Shown: positions 32,052 through 44,073, numbered from the stretch's first letter. The stretch: DNA of 64,000 nucleotides from Neonectria sp. B-13 (GCA_002682825.1 NOKP01000004.1:2477607-2541606); one strand, 5' to 3'. Program-made: numbers and translations. Notes: generated from the letters alone by a model not told the origin.

Positions 32052-34069
32052 ATGGCCAGCCTCACTCACAACAACACCTCCGATCTCGGCTGGGTCGTCC
32101 AGAAATTCGGCGGCACCAGCGTGGGCAAGTTCCCGGACAAGGTTTGTCATGCCTCCTTTCACCCAGATAGATATGTTTCTTTGCTGACCTTGTATCCCAC
32201 GTATCTCAGATTGCTCGTGATATTGTCAGGTATGATATCTCACACACCCCCGTCTTAGAGACAAGGAAAGGGAAAAAGAAAGGAAAAATACGTCAATGGC
32301 ATCGTTTTGGAGTCTGACCCCGCGTTTTTTTTTCAACAGGGCCAGTTTGTCTCAGAACCGAGTCATCGTCGTCTGCTCCGCCCGCAGTACGGGCAAGAAA
32401 GCCGAGGGGACTACGAGTCGGTATGTCTGAGCAGTCCGTTGCTTCATTTTCTCTCACAGCGTTGTCTCTGGCTGCGATATTTCCCTCAGTCCGTCCGTGG
32501 GCTCTCCCTTTCACTCCACCACCTCGCTTCAACCCCCACCTATCTTCACCCATACCTCTTATGTACATCGCCTTCATCTTCATGGCTGACTCCCCCGCGA
32601 CAGTCTACTCGGCGTCTATGGCAAGCTACGCGGTGTCGGCGCGGCCGTGTGCGCGGACGAGGAGCAGTGTGAGCTGGTCGAGCAGGCGCGCGGTCTGATG
32701 CAGGACATTTGCGACGACCACGTCCACGCCGCGCAGACCTTCATCAAAGATCCCGCCCTACGCGACACGCTCATTCAGACCGTCAAGGACGAGTGCCTGG
32801 AGCTCGTCGAGTACATCGCCGCCGCCAAGCGCTTCAACCTCGAGATCAACTCCCGCGCCAAGGACCGTGTCGTCAGCTTCGGTGAGAAGCTGAGCTGCCA
32901 GTTCATGGCTGCTCTACTGCAAGATGAGGTGAGTGTCGACCCGGCACAATGAGTCGAACAGGGAATTCAGACGCTAACTTCTCACCTCAAGGGTGTCGAC
33001 GCCGAGTATGTTGACCTGTGTGACTCGTTCCACTACGATGCATCCGACCATCTCGACGTCAATTTCTACCATACCGCGGCCGAGGCTTTCACCCGCAAGA
33101 TCATCGCGTGTGAAGGCCGCGTCCCCGTCATGACAGGCTTCTTTGGCAACGTCCCCGGCAGCCTCATCGACGGCGACATCGGCCGCGGCTACACGGACCT
33201 CTGCGCCGCGCTGTGCGCCGTCGGCATCAAGGCCGAGGAGCTGCAGGTCTGGAAGGAGGTCGACGGCATCTTCTCCGCCGACCCGTCCAAGGTGCCCACG
33301 GCGCGGCTGCTGTCCTCCATCACGCCCTCCGAGGCTGCCGAGCTGACCTTCTACGGCTCCGAGGTCATCCACCACCTCACCATGGACCAGGTCATCCGCG
33401 CCCATCCCCCGATCCCGATCCGCATCAAGAACGTCAAGAACCCGCGCGGCAACGGCACCATCGTCGTTCCCGACCCCGTCCTGACTGTCGGCCACCAGCT
33501 GCACCGCTCATCGCCTCAGCTCAACGGCGACATGCCCAAGAAGCCCAAGCGGCCCACGGCCGTCACCATCAAGGACCATATCAGCGTTATCAACGTCCAC
33601 TCGAACAAGCGGTCCATCTCCCACGGCTTCTTCGCCCGCGTCTTCTCCATCCTCGACAAGCACTCCATCTCCGTCGACCTCATTTCCACCAGCGAGGTGC
33701 ACGTCTCCATGGCCATCCACTCGGGCAGCACCGAAATCGACGCCTTTGAACGCGCCACCGAGGAGCTTGCCGAGTGCGGCGAGGTCAGCATCCTGGCCGA
33801 CATGGCCATCTTGAGTCTGGTTGGTGCCGAGATGAAGAACATGGTGGGTATCGCCGGACGCATGTTTTCCACTCTCGGTGAGCATAACGTCAACCTCGAG
33901 ATGATTTCCCAAGGTAAGTCCTCGTTCTCTTGTCTTTTGGTTTTTACAAACATGCTAACAAGAGCTTCTAGGTGCCAGCGAAATCAACATTTCTTGTGTG
34001 ATAAACGCCCGGGATTCCACTAGGGCCATGAACATCCTACATACGCATCTCTTTACATTCCTCGAGTAG
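32052..34069 (+). CDS. HOM3: Aspartate kinase (aspartokinase)
   Basis: Six exons (32052-32141, 32210-32229, 32340-32420, 32604-32928, 32992-33913 and 33972-34069) encode 511 residues. The enzyme phosphorylates aspartate, the first step towards threonine, methionine and homoserine. The kinase domain starts with VVQKFGGTSVGKF (residues 15-27) and includes SRAKDRVVSFGEKLS, then VPVMTGFFGNVPGSLIDGDI and GRGYTDLCAAL, with EVDGIFSADPSKV downstream. Two ACT regulatory domains follow, at about residues 362-425 (ISVINVHSNKRSISHGFFAR) and 440-505 (LSLVGAEMKNMVGIAGRMF). These are the parts through which fungal enzymes sense threonine. Exon 2 is only 20 nt. All junctions are GT-AG and keep the frame, and the length fits the family. 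Confidence 0.95.
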
Positions 34070-34971
34070 AAGCTCACTCTCGATAGAGAACAGCGACAAC
34101 ACACGACGGTTACTGTCTAAAATACGCGCATTTGAAGGCATAGATGAGCATGAGAATATCGGGGACACTTGGGGCATCACCGCAAAGGGTGTCCTAAATA
34201 TGGCAGTTGGAATCGGTCAATCCATGCTATTTTGCATAGACGTGGGGACTAGTGCATTTTTGGGAGTTTTGGGGTCGGATGCGCGTAAAATCATCTAGAG
34301 TTTGTTTCTTTTTTTTCTGCATAGAATCGGTGTTAGCGTTTGGATCAGTGTACAAGATACAGGGGCACTGGAATAAGAACGGGTCATTCAGAACAACAAT
34401 ACCCATCTATCCCTTGGAATCTATCGGTGCAACTGTTATACCATTAGAATTGTGAGTGCCAAATTCATGATGACAACGGGATGTGGGCGACGCTGCAGGG
34501 TAGCTGATATAGGGGGCAGCTCAACTCAATGCGGGGCATGATATTTACCGCCCAACTTCTCCTGGAAGCTAACATGACAGCCACGCAACTACTCCGTATC
34601 GGTCGACAGGCAGCATTCAAACACTGCAGGTATTCCATCTCCGGCATACAACCCTCCCACTCACATCCTCACTCCACCCTGCCCATTCCGGCTTCCAGGG
34701 CCAACGCGAATACGGCAGACACGACATACACGACATACATCATTCCCGACGACCTCCCCACTTGCCAGCTCCGTTCAATGCCGCTGTTGAAACGCCGAGA
34801 CAGACCGACGGCGACATGTTGATGGTTTAGACGGTCTGTGCTAGAACCAGACGTAACCACACCACGACGGATCAATCGGGCGATCCACGGCATATCTACT
34901 CCTTCGACAAGCTTGCTCGATCTCTAAACGAACTGTCTTGACCTCGATACGACCTCCACCCCGTCGCCATC
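34070..34971. other. Intergenic between aspartate kinase and recyclin-1
   Basis: 0.9 kb with the 3' UTR of the kinase and the promoter of recyclin-1. I see no gene or repeat that I can support. Confidence 0.5.
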
Positions 34972-37762
34972 ATGTACAGGAACAAGAGCATTGCGGGCGA
35001 CCGCGGTAGCATCCTCAAGACGCTGCGGGCGACCGAGATGATGGACTCAAGGTCGAGTCTTCCAGCAGGTACGTTTCTGGGAACGCTGTCCGCGCACTGG
35101 GATATCGCGAGATTCCCCATGGCATGACGAGCGCCGACTGACCCTGGTGGTGGTAGAAATCCTCGTCACCATTCTCGAATACCTCCCCGTCGCGGACCAG
35201 CTGCGTTGCGCCCGCGCCTCTCAGCGCCTGCGGGAGATGGTCTACGACGACACACGATGGGTCTCTCGATTAAAGAGCATGGGCTGCTGGGACGAGCTCG
35301 AGGCACGGCGCCGCTGGGAGGATGCTGTCCGACGGAGGCGCGAGGCGGCCGACCGCGCAAAGAAAGCTGCCGCCCAGGCCAAGGCACCCGAGGCGAAACA
35401 ACCCACAACGACGACGCTGTTCGATGCGTCGGCGGAAGAGGCGAAACGGACCCAGTCCATCTCGGAGGTCCGCGATGGCTTCGAGACGATGGCCCTGGGA
35501 GCTCCGGCCGACGCCGCCGAGGATCCAAGTGCATATCTCGACGTCTACAAGAAGGCACGGAGTATCAGGGGCGGCGCGAGGCAAGAATACGGGAAGATCT
35601 ACGCCGCCCTGGCGCCATTTTACGCCGACTTGGTCCAGGCGAAGAGCCACGCAGACCCCATCTTGTTCCAAGCGTTCCGTGACCCTGAGAAGCAGGCCCA
35701 GATGCTCGCCAACCTGCAGCGGTTCGCAAAGAGCGACTGGGCGCCTGGGTGCTACGAGCGAGAGGAGAAGTTGGCGAGTATGATATCAATCTTCGAGAGC
35801 GCCGTGCTGCGCGAGTTCGAGCAGGGATACGAGTTCTGGGACGTGGACGGGAGGATGCGCCGGTATGCCCACGTCTTGCACACGCTGAGCGGTGCGACGG
35901 GCGGCCCTGGCCTCGATCTCTTCATCCAGAAACACCCAATATTTAATGACAAGGAGCTGATGGTCAACGCGATGGACTGCCTCAACCAGGCGCCGGCCGA
36001 CGAAATCACCCTCGAGCCGTCGCGGCTGTTCTTCGAGATGCTGCTGACCAAGGTCAACGAGCAGGCCGACGTCATGGAACGCATCTTCCCAGACCCGGCC
36101 AACGTTTTCTGGGCCTTTGTGGACAAGGTGAGGGAGGACCTCATCATGGAGTATGCGACACCGCTGTTCGACGAGGCCCACGCGCGCAGCATGGCGCCGT
36201 ACCTGAAGGCCGTCTCGGGAGTCTTCGAGCAGACGATGCTCTTTCTCCGGTCGCTCACGCCTCCCAAGGGGTCCACGCGCAACATCCTGGAGATGGCCAA
36301 AGAGCTGGCGCTCCGAGTCTTTGAGCCCCATCTCGACCTGTATCTCCAGGCGGAACTCGACTTCTTTACGGACCACGCCGAGTCGGAGGTGGCGACCTGG
36401 GAGAAGCAGCTCTCCGAGCAGGACTCGACCCTGGAGTCGTTTTACATGTCTAACATCAACCGGTCAGCGGAGAAGAGGGACTTCCTAAACTCGTTCAAAA
36501 AGGTGGTCATGATGCCCATGACCGTACTCCCGACGTCCCTCATCGGTTCGCCCTTTGGGACCAAACCAGCCACGCCCGCCCCGGAGGCGAACGGTACGGC
36601 GAGTTTGGCTCCCCAACCTGCACGGCCGGAGACGCCCAGCGTAGGCGGAGTTGAAGGCCGGAGGACTCCGCTGCCGGAGAAGGCGCCGACAGACGAGCTG
36701 GCGGCCAAGGCGGCCATCATGGCGTCCAAGCTGGAGGGCATGAAGTCCCTGTTCAGCATCGAGATTGCCCTGAACCTCGTCCACGCCGCCAAAACGAGCC
36801 TCGGGCGCGCCGCCGTCTTCATCCGGCTTGGCGGACAGGCCGGCGGCGAGGCCAGAGAGCAATGTGCCACCATGTTCGTCGTGCTGCTCCGGATCCTCGG
36901 GCAGAAGCACGTCAAGACCGGGTTCGACATGGCCGTCGACCACCTCTCGCACTACAACCCCCGCGAAGTCAGCGACCACAACAAGGCCGGCGTGGCGCCC
37001 CTCGTCACCTTTATCGAGCTCGTCAACGTCGGCGACCTCATCTCGCAGATGATCGACGTCTTCTACGAGCACGAACTGACGGCGCCCAAGATCGCCGACC
37101 GCAACGACTTCCTCGATCCGGCCGGCCTCGCCAAGAAGAAGTTCGAGCAGATGCTCGACGAGAGCGTCGCCGCCGGCCTCAACAAGGGCATCGACGTCCT
37201 GATGGCCGAGGTCGAATACCTCCAGGCCACTACCCAGCTCCCTACCGACTATAACCCCGTTGTGCTCGACTCCACCGCGGCCCCCGCGGCCGAGCCGGAC
37301 ATCGGCCCCACATCTACGGCCACGCGCATCGTCGACCTCGTCTCGTCGCACACGACCATGCTCGTCGGCACGACGGACAAGTCAATGCTGGACGTCTTCA
37401 ACGGCGAGGTCGGCCTGCGCCTCTTCACCGCCATCTGCAAGCACCTCAAGCGCCAGCGCGTCAGCACCGACGGCGCCATCAAGCTCATCGCCGACATGAA
37501 CCTCTACTTCGGCTACATCCGCACCCTCAAGAACCAGGACCTGCTGGCCTACTTCGGCGCCCTGCGCGAGCTCAGCCAGATCTACCTCATCGACGCCCGC
37601 CACGCCAAGGAGATGGCCACCGTCATCGCTGACGGGGACCGCTTCGGCGGCGTCTTCCGCGCCGAGGAGGTCTACGAGTATGCGCAGCGCAGGGCCGATT
37701 GGTACCAGGTCCGCACGCGTGTTGAGCGGGCCATGTACGGGATGGAGTGTGCGCTCATGTGA
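34972..37762 (+). CDS. RCY1: Recyclin-1: F-box protein with Sec10-like exocyst domain and CAAX end
   Basis: Two exons (34972-35068 and 35157-37762) give 900 residues. The junction rebuilds an F-box at about residues 30-75: SSLPAEILVTILEYLPVADQ, RCARASQRLREMVYDDTRWV. The rest resembles the exocyst subunit Sec10 and other long helical tethering proteins, as in Rcy1 of yeast and Pof6 of fission yeast. A disordered Pro/Ala-rich insert near residue 520 (TPAPEANGTASLAPQPARPE) splits it. The protein ends in CALM, a CAAX motif for farnesylation, which is also known at the end of Rcy1. The family acts in endosome recycling and late secretion, linking Skp1 to membrane traffic. Start ATG 34972 was chosen because the first exon supplies the F-box N-terminus. 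Confidence 0.92.
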
Positions 37763-38136
37763 AGATGCTCTGCTGTCGATCAGGCGTGTTCCCTTGTTGC
37801 CACAGAGGGGGGAGCAAATGCGCGTTGTTTACGAAGAATAAGAGTCATGAAATGTCGAAGCTAGCGTCACGGTTGGAATTCAAACATGAACAAAAAGGAA
37901 GGATACAATTAAGAATAGAAACAAACAGCACATGGGTCAATCGTGGAACCCCCTAGATGTCTAAATATGATATAAGAACCCGACCCAAGAAGGCCTCCAA
38001 GACCCCCCTTTTGTTTCCCTTTGCTGCCAAAACGCCGTCAATGCATGCTTCTCTTGGCCGATCGTTGCTCGATTTCCGTGCCTGGGTATCTGTCCTTTCT
38101 ACTTGTTTGATGCCTCTAATTTCCCTAGGCCTATTT
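37763..38136. other. Intergenic, convergent 3' ends
   Basis: 374 bp between recyclin-1 (plus) and the CDK7-like gene (minus). Nothing beyond 3' UTR sequence is recognised. Confidence 0.5.
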
Positions 38137-39444
38137 CTACTGGCCAAAGTCGAGCTTGCGGGCAACCTTTGAGCCGCGGTCGTCGTCGATGACGCCCGGT
38201 CGGCGCTTGAGGTCGGCGCCCATCTTGTCTTCGGCGCCGGCGCCTTCCTTCTTGGGCAGGTCCTGCTTGCGGGTGGGCTTCGGGTCGGAGTGCCACCAGC
38301 GGTGTTCGAGCATCTCGCGGGCGGTGATGCGCTTCCGGGGGTCAAGGGTGAGCGTCCTCATGAGGAGGTCGACGCCGTCAGAGCCGACGGTGCCGAAGCG
38401 CATCTCGTACCAGTCCTTGCCGCGGACGGGGTGCTGGGCGGGGACGGCGTAGCCGGAGAGCTTGGTGACGCCGGGCCAGATGTCCTCGGTGGGCGTGCCG
38501 ATGGCCTCGCAGATGAGCTTGACCTGGTCGATGTCGGTCTGGCCGGGGAGGTACGGGGCGCGCATGACGAGCTCGGCGAAGACGGTGCCGACGGACCAGA
38601 CGTCGACGGCGCCGCTGTAGTGCTTGGCGTCGAAAAGCAGCTCCAGCGGGCGGTACCAGCGAGTGATGACGTGCGAGGTCATGTTGGTGACGGGGTCGGC
38701 GAAGGTGCGGGCGAGACCGAAATCGGCAAGCTTGACCTCGCCGTCGGCGGCGATGAGCAAGTTGTTGGGCTTGATATCGCGGTGGAGGACGAAGTTCTCG
38801 TGGCAGAACCAGACGGCGCGGGTGAGCATGCCCATCCAGGTCTTGATGTCGGCGGCGCCGTAGCGGACGTTGTCGGTGTCGCGGATGAGCATCTCCAGGT
38901 CGCCGAGGGGCAGGTACTCGAGGACGAGGTTGAGGTTCTGGTCCTTGGAGGAGAAGACGGAGAGGAGGGAGATGATGTTGGGGTGCTGCAGCTCCTGCAG
39001 GTGCTTGAGTTCGCGGACGGCGTCGGGGGCCATGCCCTGGTCGTTCTCCTTCTGGACCTTGATCTTCTTGATGGCGACGAGCACCGTGGGCTTGAGACGG
39101 AGGTGGCCGAGGAAGACGATGGCGTAGGTACCCTCACCGAGCTTCTTTCCTAGAGGAGTATGAGCTCAGAACAACATATATAGTGTCGCGGGGGATTCGG
39201 CCCTACCCTTGACGTATTTCCGCTTCTCCTCGTCGTTCATCTGCTCGGCGAGGTCGAGCGTCACAGGGAGCGTAGTGGGCGCGGGCGCGAAGGCGACGGG
39301 CGCGGCGGGGAGCTTGGGGGTGCCATTGGAGGAGGACGTCTGGCCGGAGGTGAAGTTCTTGAGTGGCGATGAGACGGCGCGCGCGAGATGCTGCGTCTGC
39401 TGGACGGACTCGGCCGTGTAGGTGACGACGGGGGAGACGGCCAT
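38137..39444 (-). CDS. KIN28: Cyclin-dependent kinase CDK7/Kin28 (TFIIH-associated)
   Basis: Two exons on the minus strand (39207-39444 and 38137-39149) with a 57-nt intron give 416 residues. An 80-residue Ser/Thr/Pro-rich extension precedes the kinase domain. The glycine loop KKLGEGTYAIV begins right at the splice junction. VAIKKIKV holds the catalytic lysine, and MAPDAVRELKHLQEL is the cyclin-binding helix as in CDK7 rather than Cdc2. HRDIKPNN and LADFGLAR are intact. The T-loop reads VTNMTSHVITRWYRPLELL, with PLE in place of APE, a variant I recall in fungal Kin28-type proteins. CDK7/Kin28 phosphorylates the RNA polymerase II tail within TFIIH. The C-terminus is basic and Lys-rich (DLKRRPGVIDDDRGSKVARK). 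Confidence 0.92.
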
Positions 39445-40532
39445 GGTGATGGTGGCAGATAAAGCGCCGGTGAGGATGGTGGGTGATTTGCGTCAAGGAG
39501 TCGAAGTCGGGGGTGAGCTTGGAGAAGCCAGGCGGGTTCGAAGGCGCCTTGCGGGGCTGTGTGTCCCGGTGAATCGAATAAAGCGGCGAGGAGAGGAGGG
39601 TTCACGGGTGGTTGTAGTTGTTGGTGGTGTTGGTTCGACGTTGAGTGAAGCTGTTTAGAGCCCGGATTGGCTTATCGTTATCGGACGCGGCGGGCGGAAT
39701 TTCCCTTCCGGAGCATCGGCGCCTATGGTGCCGATCCGGCCGGGCCTCACCGTTTCCCTCCCGTTTTCATCCCCGTTTACTTCACCGTCCACGGTTACGT
39801 TTCACCTGCTTCCACCGTCTTCCGCCGAGCAGAGACAAGACGGAAATAGAAGTCATTGTCTCTGAAGAAGCAAGTGCTTCTCTTGAGTTCCCGACCATAC
39901 TCTATCTAGCACGCGGACACGTAAGATGAACGCAAACCCGTCTTGCACGAAGTCATCCAGCCAACCAAGAGAGCTCCTAGGCAGATGCCTCAACGTCGCA
40001 GAGACTCAAAATCCTCCGTCCCATGGCTCAGTCGAAGCAACGGCTGCTCTTGCACGGGTTGTGGATCCCAATGCCGTCAACAGCGCGAGACGTGACTTAA
40101 ACTCTCGGCGCGTTGTGTGATGCATTGCACAAGGCGAACTCAACGGCGCGTATCTCTGTTGCAGGATCGCTTCGAGACGCGATCTGTGCTATTTCATGGG
40201 CTGCTATGTGTAAGCAAGTCGATCATGAATGTGTTGAAGTCAACATAAACACAGATGGCAAGACCGAGGACTGCCTAGACGTATATTCACGGTGCATCGT
40301 GTAAGCTCATGGTTTGGAGACTGCATTGTGTTGTTCTGCATAACAATGCACTGGCGAGCAGCTCGCTATGGTGTCGTCTTTGAACTCTGGGAAGGGTCGG
40401 TATGGCATCAGACATGTATTTAAGGATGGCCTTTGTCGGGACTAGCAGCAATCATCAACCAACTCATCTCAGTCTCTCGTTGACAACAGGCAATCCTTTC
40501 TTGGCCCTTCTCCTCACTCGTTCGGAATCACC
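39445..40532. promoter_or_regulatory. Divergent intergenic region, KIN28 / histidine-rich gene
   Basis: 1.09 kb between two start codons on opposite strands. A TATTTAAG at 40417-40424, 109 bp before the ATG of the histidine-rich gene, is a good TATA candidate. A TATA box suggests inducible rather than housekeeping expression. No gene is supported inside. Confidence 0.5.
40417..40424 (+). promoter_or_regulatory. TATA-like box of the histidine-rich secreted protein gene
   Basis: TATTTAAG, 109 bp upstream of the start codon, with CT-rich sequence between it and the ATG. Confidence 0.5.
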
Positions 40533-41834
40533 ATGAGATTGTCCCTTGCTTTCGCCGCGCTCTGCGCCATCCCTGCCCTGTCCCTGGCTGCCAACGTCGA
40601 GGAACGAGGGCTGTCGTCTGAATATCAACACCCCAAGGAGCATCACCATGGCCACCCTCACTGGTCCCATCACAAGCCCCATCCTTATCACCACCATAAG
40701 GAGCATCACGAGAAGCACGGTCACCACCACCACAAGGAGCACCACCACCACAAGCACCCCCATGTTTACCACCCCCACAAGGAGCACAAGCATCACAAGC
40801 ACCCCCACCACCACAAGCACAAGCACCATCATGAGAATGTCTTGACCGACCACCTTGTCTGCAACAGGCTCAACCATTTCGCGGATAAGGCTGAGCGCAT
40901 CCACAACATGGTCGAACGTCTCCAGTGCGGGTATGATGACCGATGCTGGAAGGTAAGTAGCCCGTGACCCTCGAGGGAGATGCTTCACGGGTCGTATTCA
41001 GTGCTGACAATCGGGTGTAGAAGGTCAAGGATGCCCTGTATAAGTTTGAGATTGAGCTGGACTTCTTTGACATTGCCATTGACAAGTCGAACCTCGACAA
41101 GTGCTTCACCTGCACTCAGGAGTCCAAGATTGCCTGCTGTTACCGGACCGTAAGTGCAAACACAGGGAGGCGACGAGATGAAGAAGTTGAATCGCTGACA
41201 TATTTTGGCGGAATAGTACGCCGAGGCCTTGATCCGTCTGCTCCGCCTCGTCAAGAAGAAGAGCGAGTACCTCGAGGGCGAGACTGACAAGTACGTCCTG
41301 ACTGCCGTCAACAGTCTGCGTGCGGCCGACAGCGTGAGTGCCTCTACTTGTTAGGTGTGAAAGCGATACCCGATACTGACAGCAAGGCAGACCTTCATCT
41401 ACGAGCTCGGACGCCGCATGCACTGCCAGGAGTACCTCAAGCAGGTGATGCTGAAGCAGGGAGCCGTGGACGGAACCACCAAGGGCAGCATCCAGGAGGC
41501 CTTCAGCAAGTTCACCTTCACGCCCCTGATTACCGGAGAGCACTTCAAGGGCAAGGGCCACGAGCACCACCACAAGGAGCACCACCACAAGGAGCATCAC
41601 CACAAGGAACACCACCACAAGGGACACCACCACAAGGAGCACCATCACGGCCACCACGATAAGCACCACGATGAGCACCACCACGGTCATCATCACGGCC
41701 ACCACCACCACGACAACGAGCACCACCATGGCCACCACCACGATGAGCACCACCATGGCCACCATCACGGCCACCATCACGGTCACCACGATGAGCACCA
41801 CCACGGCCACCACGAGAAGTACAGCCACGCCTGA
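40533..41834 (+). CDS. Secreted histidine-rich protein with eight-cysteine helical core
   Basis: Four exons (40533-40952, 41021-41149, 41217-41333 and 41391-41834) join in frame to give 369 residues. A signal peptide is clear (residues 1-19, MRLSLAFAALCAIPALSLA). Residues 33-100 form a first histidine-rich block (about 38 His), with HHHKE, HKH and HPH patterns. Residues 101-275 are an ordinary, probably helical domain with eight cysteines at 110, 132, 138, 168, 171, 179, 180 and 234, an even number that suits disulfides. Residues 279-368 form a second block (about 56 His) built of HHHKE, then HHHGH and HHDEH units. I do not recognise the core as a named family. Binding of zinc, copper, nickel or iron outside the cell is the simplest inference. 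An AATAAA follows at 42009. Orphan or effector-like roles are possible. Confidence 0.85.
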
Positions 41835-43093
41835 ATACGCAAGTGGCTGAACTGTCGTGGCGGACAATGTGCGGAGTGGGGTGCCTGGGGATAGACAAGG
41901 AGTTGGACCAAGATATCTCGGGATCCAACGATATATCCGCAGGGCTGGCTCGGCAGAGCGGCAGAGGGCGGTTTAACCCAGCCAGACTCCTCATATGTTT
42001 CCGCACACAATAAAAGTTGCAACGGTCTTGTTTTAATCTGAGCGTCTCTGTCTGTGTCTGTGTCTGTGTCTGTGTCAGTATCAATGCAATCCTCGTGTAG
42101 ACATGATTAATGGGTTGTCATTGCGGCCCCACACAGCCATCTCAGCGTTCCGTTCAAGCCGACAAACAAAGGCTTTTGTTACTAATGAGGCTCCCGCTCC
42201 ACCCGTTCTTTTCTTTCCATTATTTCCATCCATTCATTCATTCTTGGTTTTTTTTTCGTCCCTCCTCATTCATTCTTGGTCATGTCAATGATGTCATCCC
42301 GCTAATGCATTGCGCCGCGCCACTCCCGCTTCTCCATCTCCGGCTTGCAAATCACCTCCATCGACATCGAAAGTGGCTGCTGTTGTTCATTCGGTCCCTC
42401 GCCTGAGTCAACCACTTTAGTAATTCTCCGCGCCACCGCCGCTGTCGCGCGTCAGCATTCAATTTCCACGGCCCACGGGTAGTCCAGCGGGTAGGTAGTC
42501 TACTTAGGTACTGGTAGCGCCGGCACGCCACCTACACACACACCACTGGGAACAAAAACAACCCGATCCTCCCGCCCTGAGAGTCCGGGTTAAGTCCGGG
42601 CCTCCTCTGTGTATCGATATCGTTCATTCTTTTCGAACAAAGCTCAGTCAGTCGCTCACTAAGCAAGACGGGAAGAACGCGCACGCATCGCTGCTTCTTT
42701 AGTGTCCCCTTTTGTTTTTTGCTTGCCAATCCGGTGTTGCGCCGGAGGCCCCGGCCGGAGTGTCGCATGGCCCGGGACCCCGTTATGTCCGAGAGCCTCC
42801 ACGTCCACGACTGCTGCATCTGGTGATATCATCGTCGAGTCTGTCCGTCTCCACCGCGGAGGATCGACAATACACACACACTCTCTGATATATTTAGAGA
42901 AGCTTGTTTTTATTATTATTCGTCTTCATACTGTTGTTCATACTGTTCGTGTTTTCTGCTCGCCACTGCCCGTTTCGGTCGTTGTTCTTCCGGGTTGCTT
43001 CGCGCCTCGCATCGCATCGTCGCTTGCCTGATTGGGCACATCTAAGGCTTCACTCATAATAACAACTCACAACACAACCCTCCCTCGTTCGCA
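41835..43093. other. Intergenic between histidine-rich gene and Sfk1-like gene
   Basis: 1.26 kb. AATAAA at 42009-42014 is a likely poly(A) signal for the histidine-rich gene. A TGTCTG hexamer repeat lies near 42049-42076. The last 400 bp is the leader and promoter of the next gene. No coding sequence is supported. Confidence 0.45.
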
Positions 43094-44073
43094 ATGGGAG
43101 CCCACGGCATAATGCCCGTCCGCGGGGTCATCATATCCTACTGGGTGAGTGGCCCGAAACTCCACAAACATAAACCACCGAAAACATCGACACTGACAGT
43201 TGCAGATCCTCCCCATCATCTCCGGCCTCGTCTGGCTCGGCATGCTCCTCGGCATGCTCCTCTCGTGGATCGTCGACGAGCACGGCCGCCACTACTCCAC
43301 CATGGCCGACACCGCCGACATCGCCTACATCAGCAACATCGGCGCCTCGCGCCTCCGTCCGCTCTTCATCGCCGGCTGCGTCCTCACCTCCGTCTTCCTC
43401 GACGCCTCCTTCGTCGCCGAGCGCTGGCTGCGACACCGCGGCCGCCTCGTCCCCAACACCTCCGCCGGCGAGAAGGTCCTCGCCGCCCTGACCATCATCT
43501 TCGCCGTCTTCGGCACCGTCGGCCTCATCTGCCTGTCCATCTTCCAGACGGGCAAGCACAAGCGTCTGCACTATAGCTTTCTGTTTCTCTTTATTGCGGG
43601 CTACATGCTCTCTGCCATCTTCATCTGCTGGGAGTACCAGCGTCTCGGAATCAGTACGTCTACATATCCCCTTTTTTCCTTCATATCTTTTTCTCGTATT
43701 TTTTACTCGTATCTCTCCTCATATCCCTCCTCGACTAACACGCGCACCCTCAGAAAACCGCGACCACAAAATGCTCCGCATCTCCTTCTTTGTCAAGCTC
43801 ACCTTCATCCTCGTCGAACTCGCCCTCTGCATCGTCTTCGCAGTCTGTAGCAAGACACGCAACCAGAACCCCGCTGCCGTCTTCGAATGGATCATATCCT
43901 TCGTCTTCTCCTTCTACGTCTTCTCCTTCGTCATCGACCTATACCCTGCCGTCCGCACCAAAAGCCATGCTGCCAGGTATCCGAAGCCCAGTCCTCGGGA
44001 CACCGAGCAAGAGGGCAGTTTCAGTAACGAGTCTCGCAGCAACTTTCATCAGCCCAAGGTCGAGATGGTCTGA
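43094..44073 (+). CDS. Frag1/DRAM/Sfk1-family membrane protein
   Basis: Three exons (43094-43144, 43206-43653 and 43754-44073) join in frame to 272 residues. The protein has about six hydrophobic segments: ILPIISGLVWLGMLLGMLLS, LFIAGCVLTSVFL, VLAALTIIFAVFGTVGLICL, FLFLFIAGYMLSAIFI, FFVKLTFILVELALCIVFAV and WIISFVFSFYVFSFVIDLYP. An ISNIGA motif follows the first loop and EYQRLG ends the fourth. This matches the Frag1/DRAM/Sfk1 family. Yeast Sfk1 helps place the phosphatidylinositol 4-kinase Stt4 and affects lipid asymmetry; animal DRAM acts in autophagy. Which role applies here is not known. The hydrophilic C-tail (residues 225-272) is Ser-rich. The gene is convergent with EIS1. Confidence 0.88.

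Noticed and set aside
38290..39153. Plus-strand frame of about 287 codons over the CDK7-like gene
   Set aside because: It lies exactly opposite a well-conserved kinase and its translation is a Gly/Asp/Val-rich shadow with no family pattern.
41106..41867. Long minus-strand frame rich in Val and Leu opposite the histidine-rich gene
   Set aside because: It is the mirror of repetitive CAC/CAT-rich codons. The plus strand has signal peptide, introns and cysteines; the minus frame has only low-complexity hydrophobic runs.
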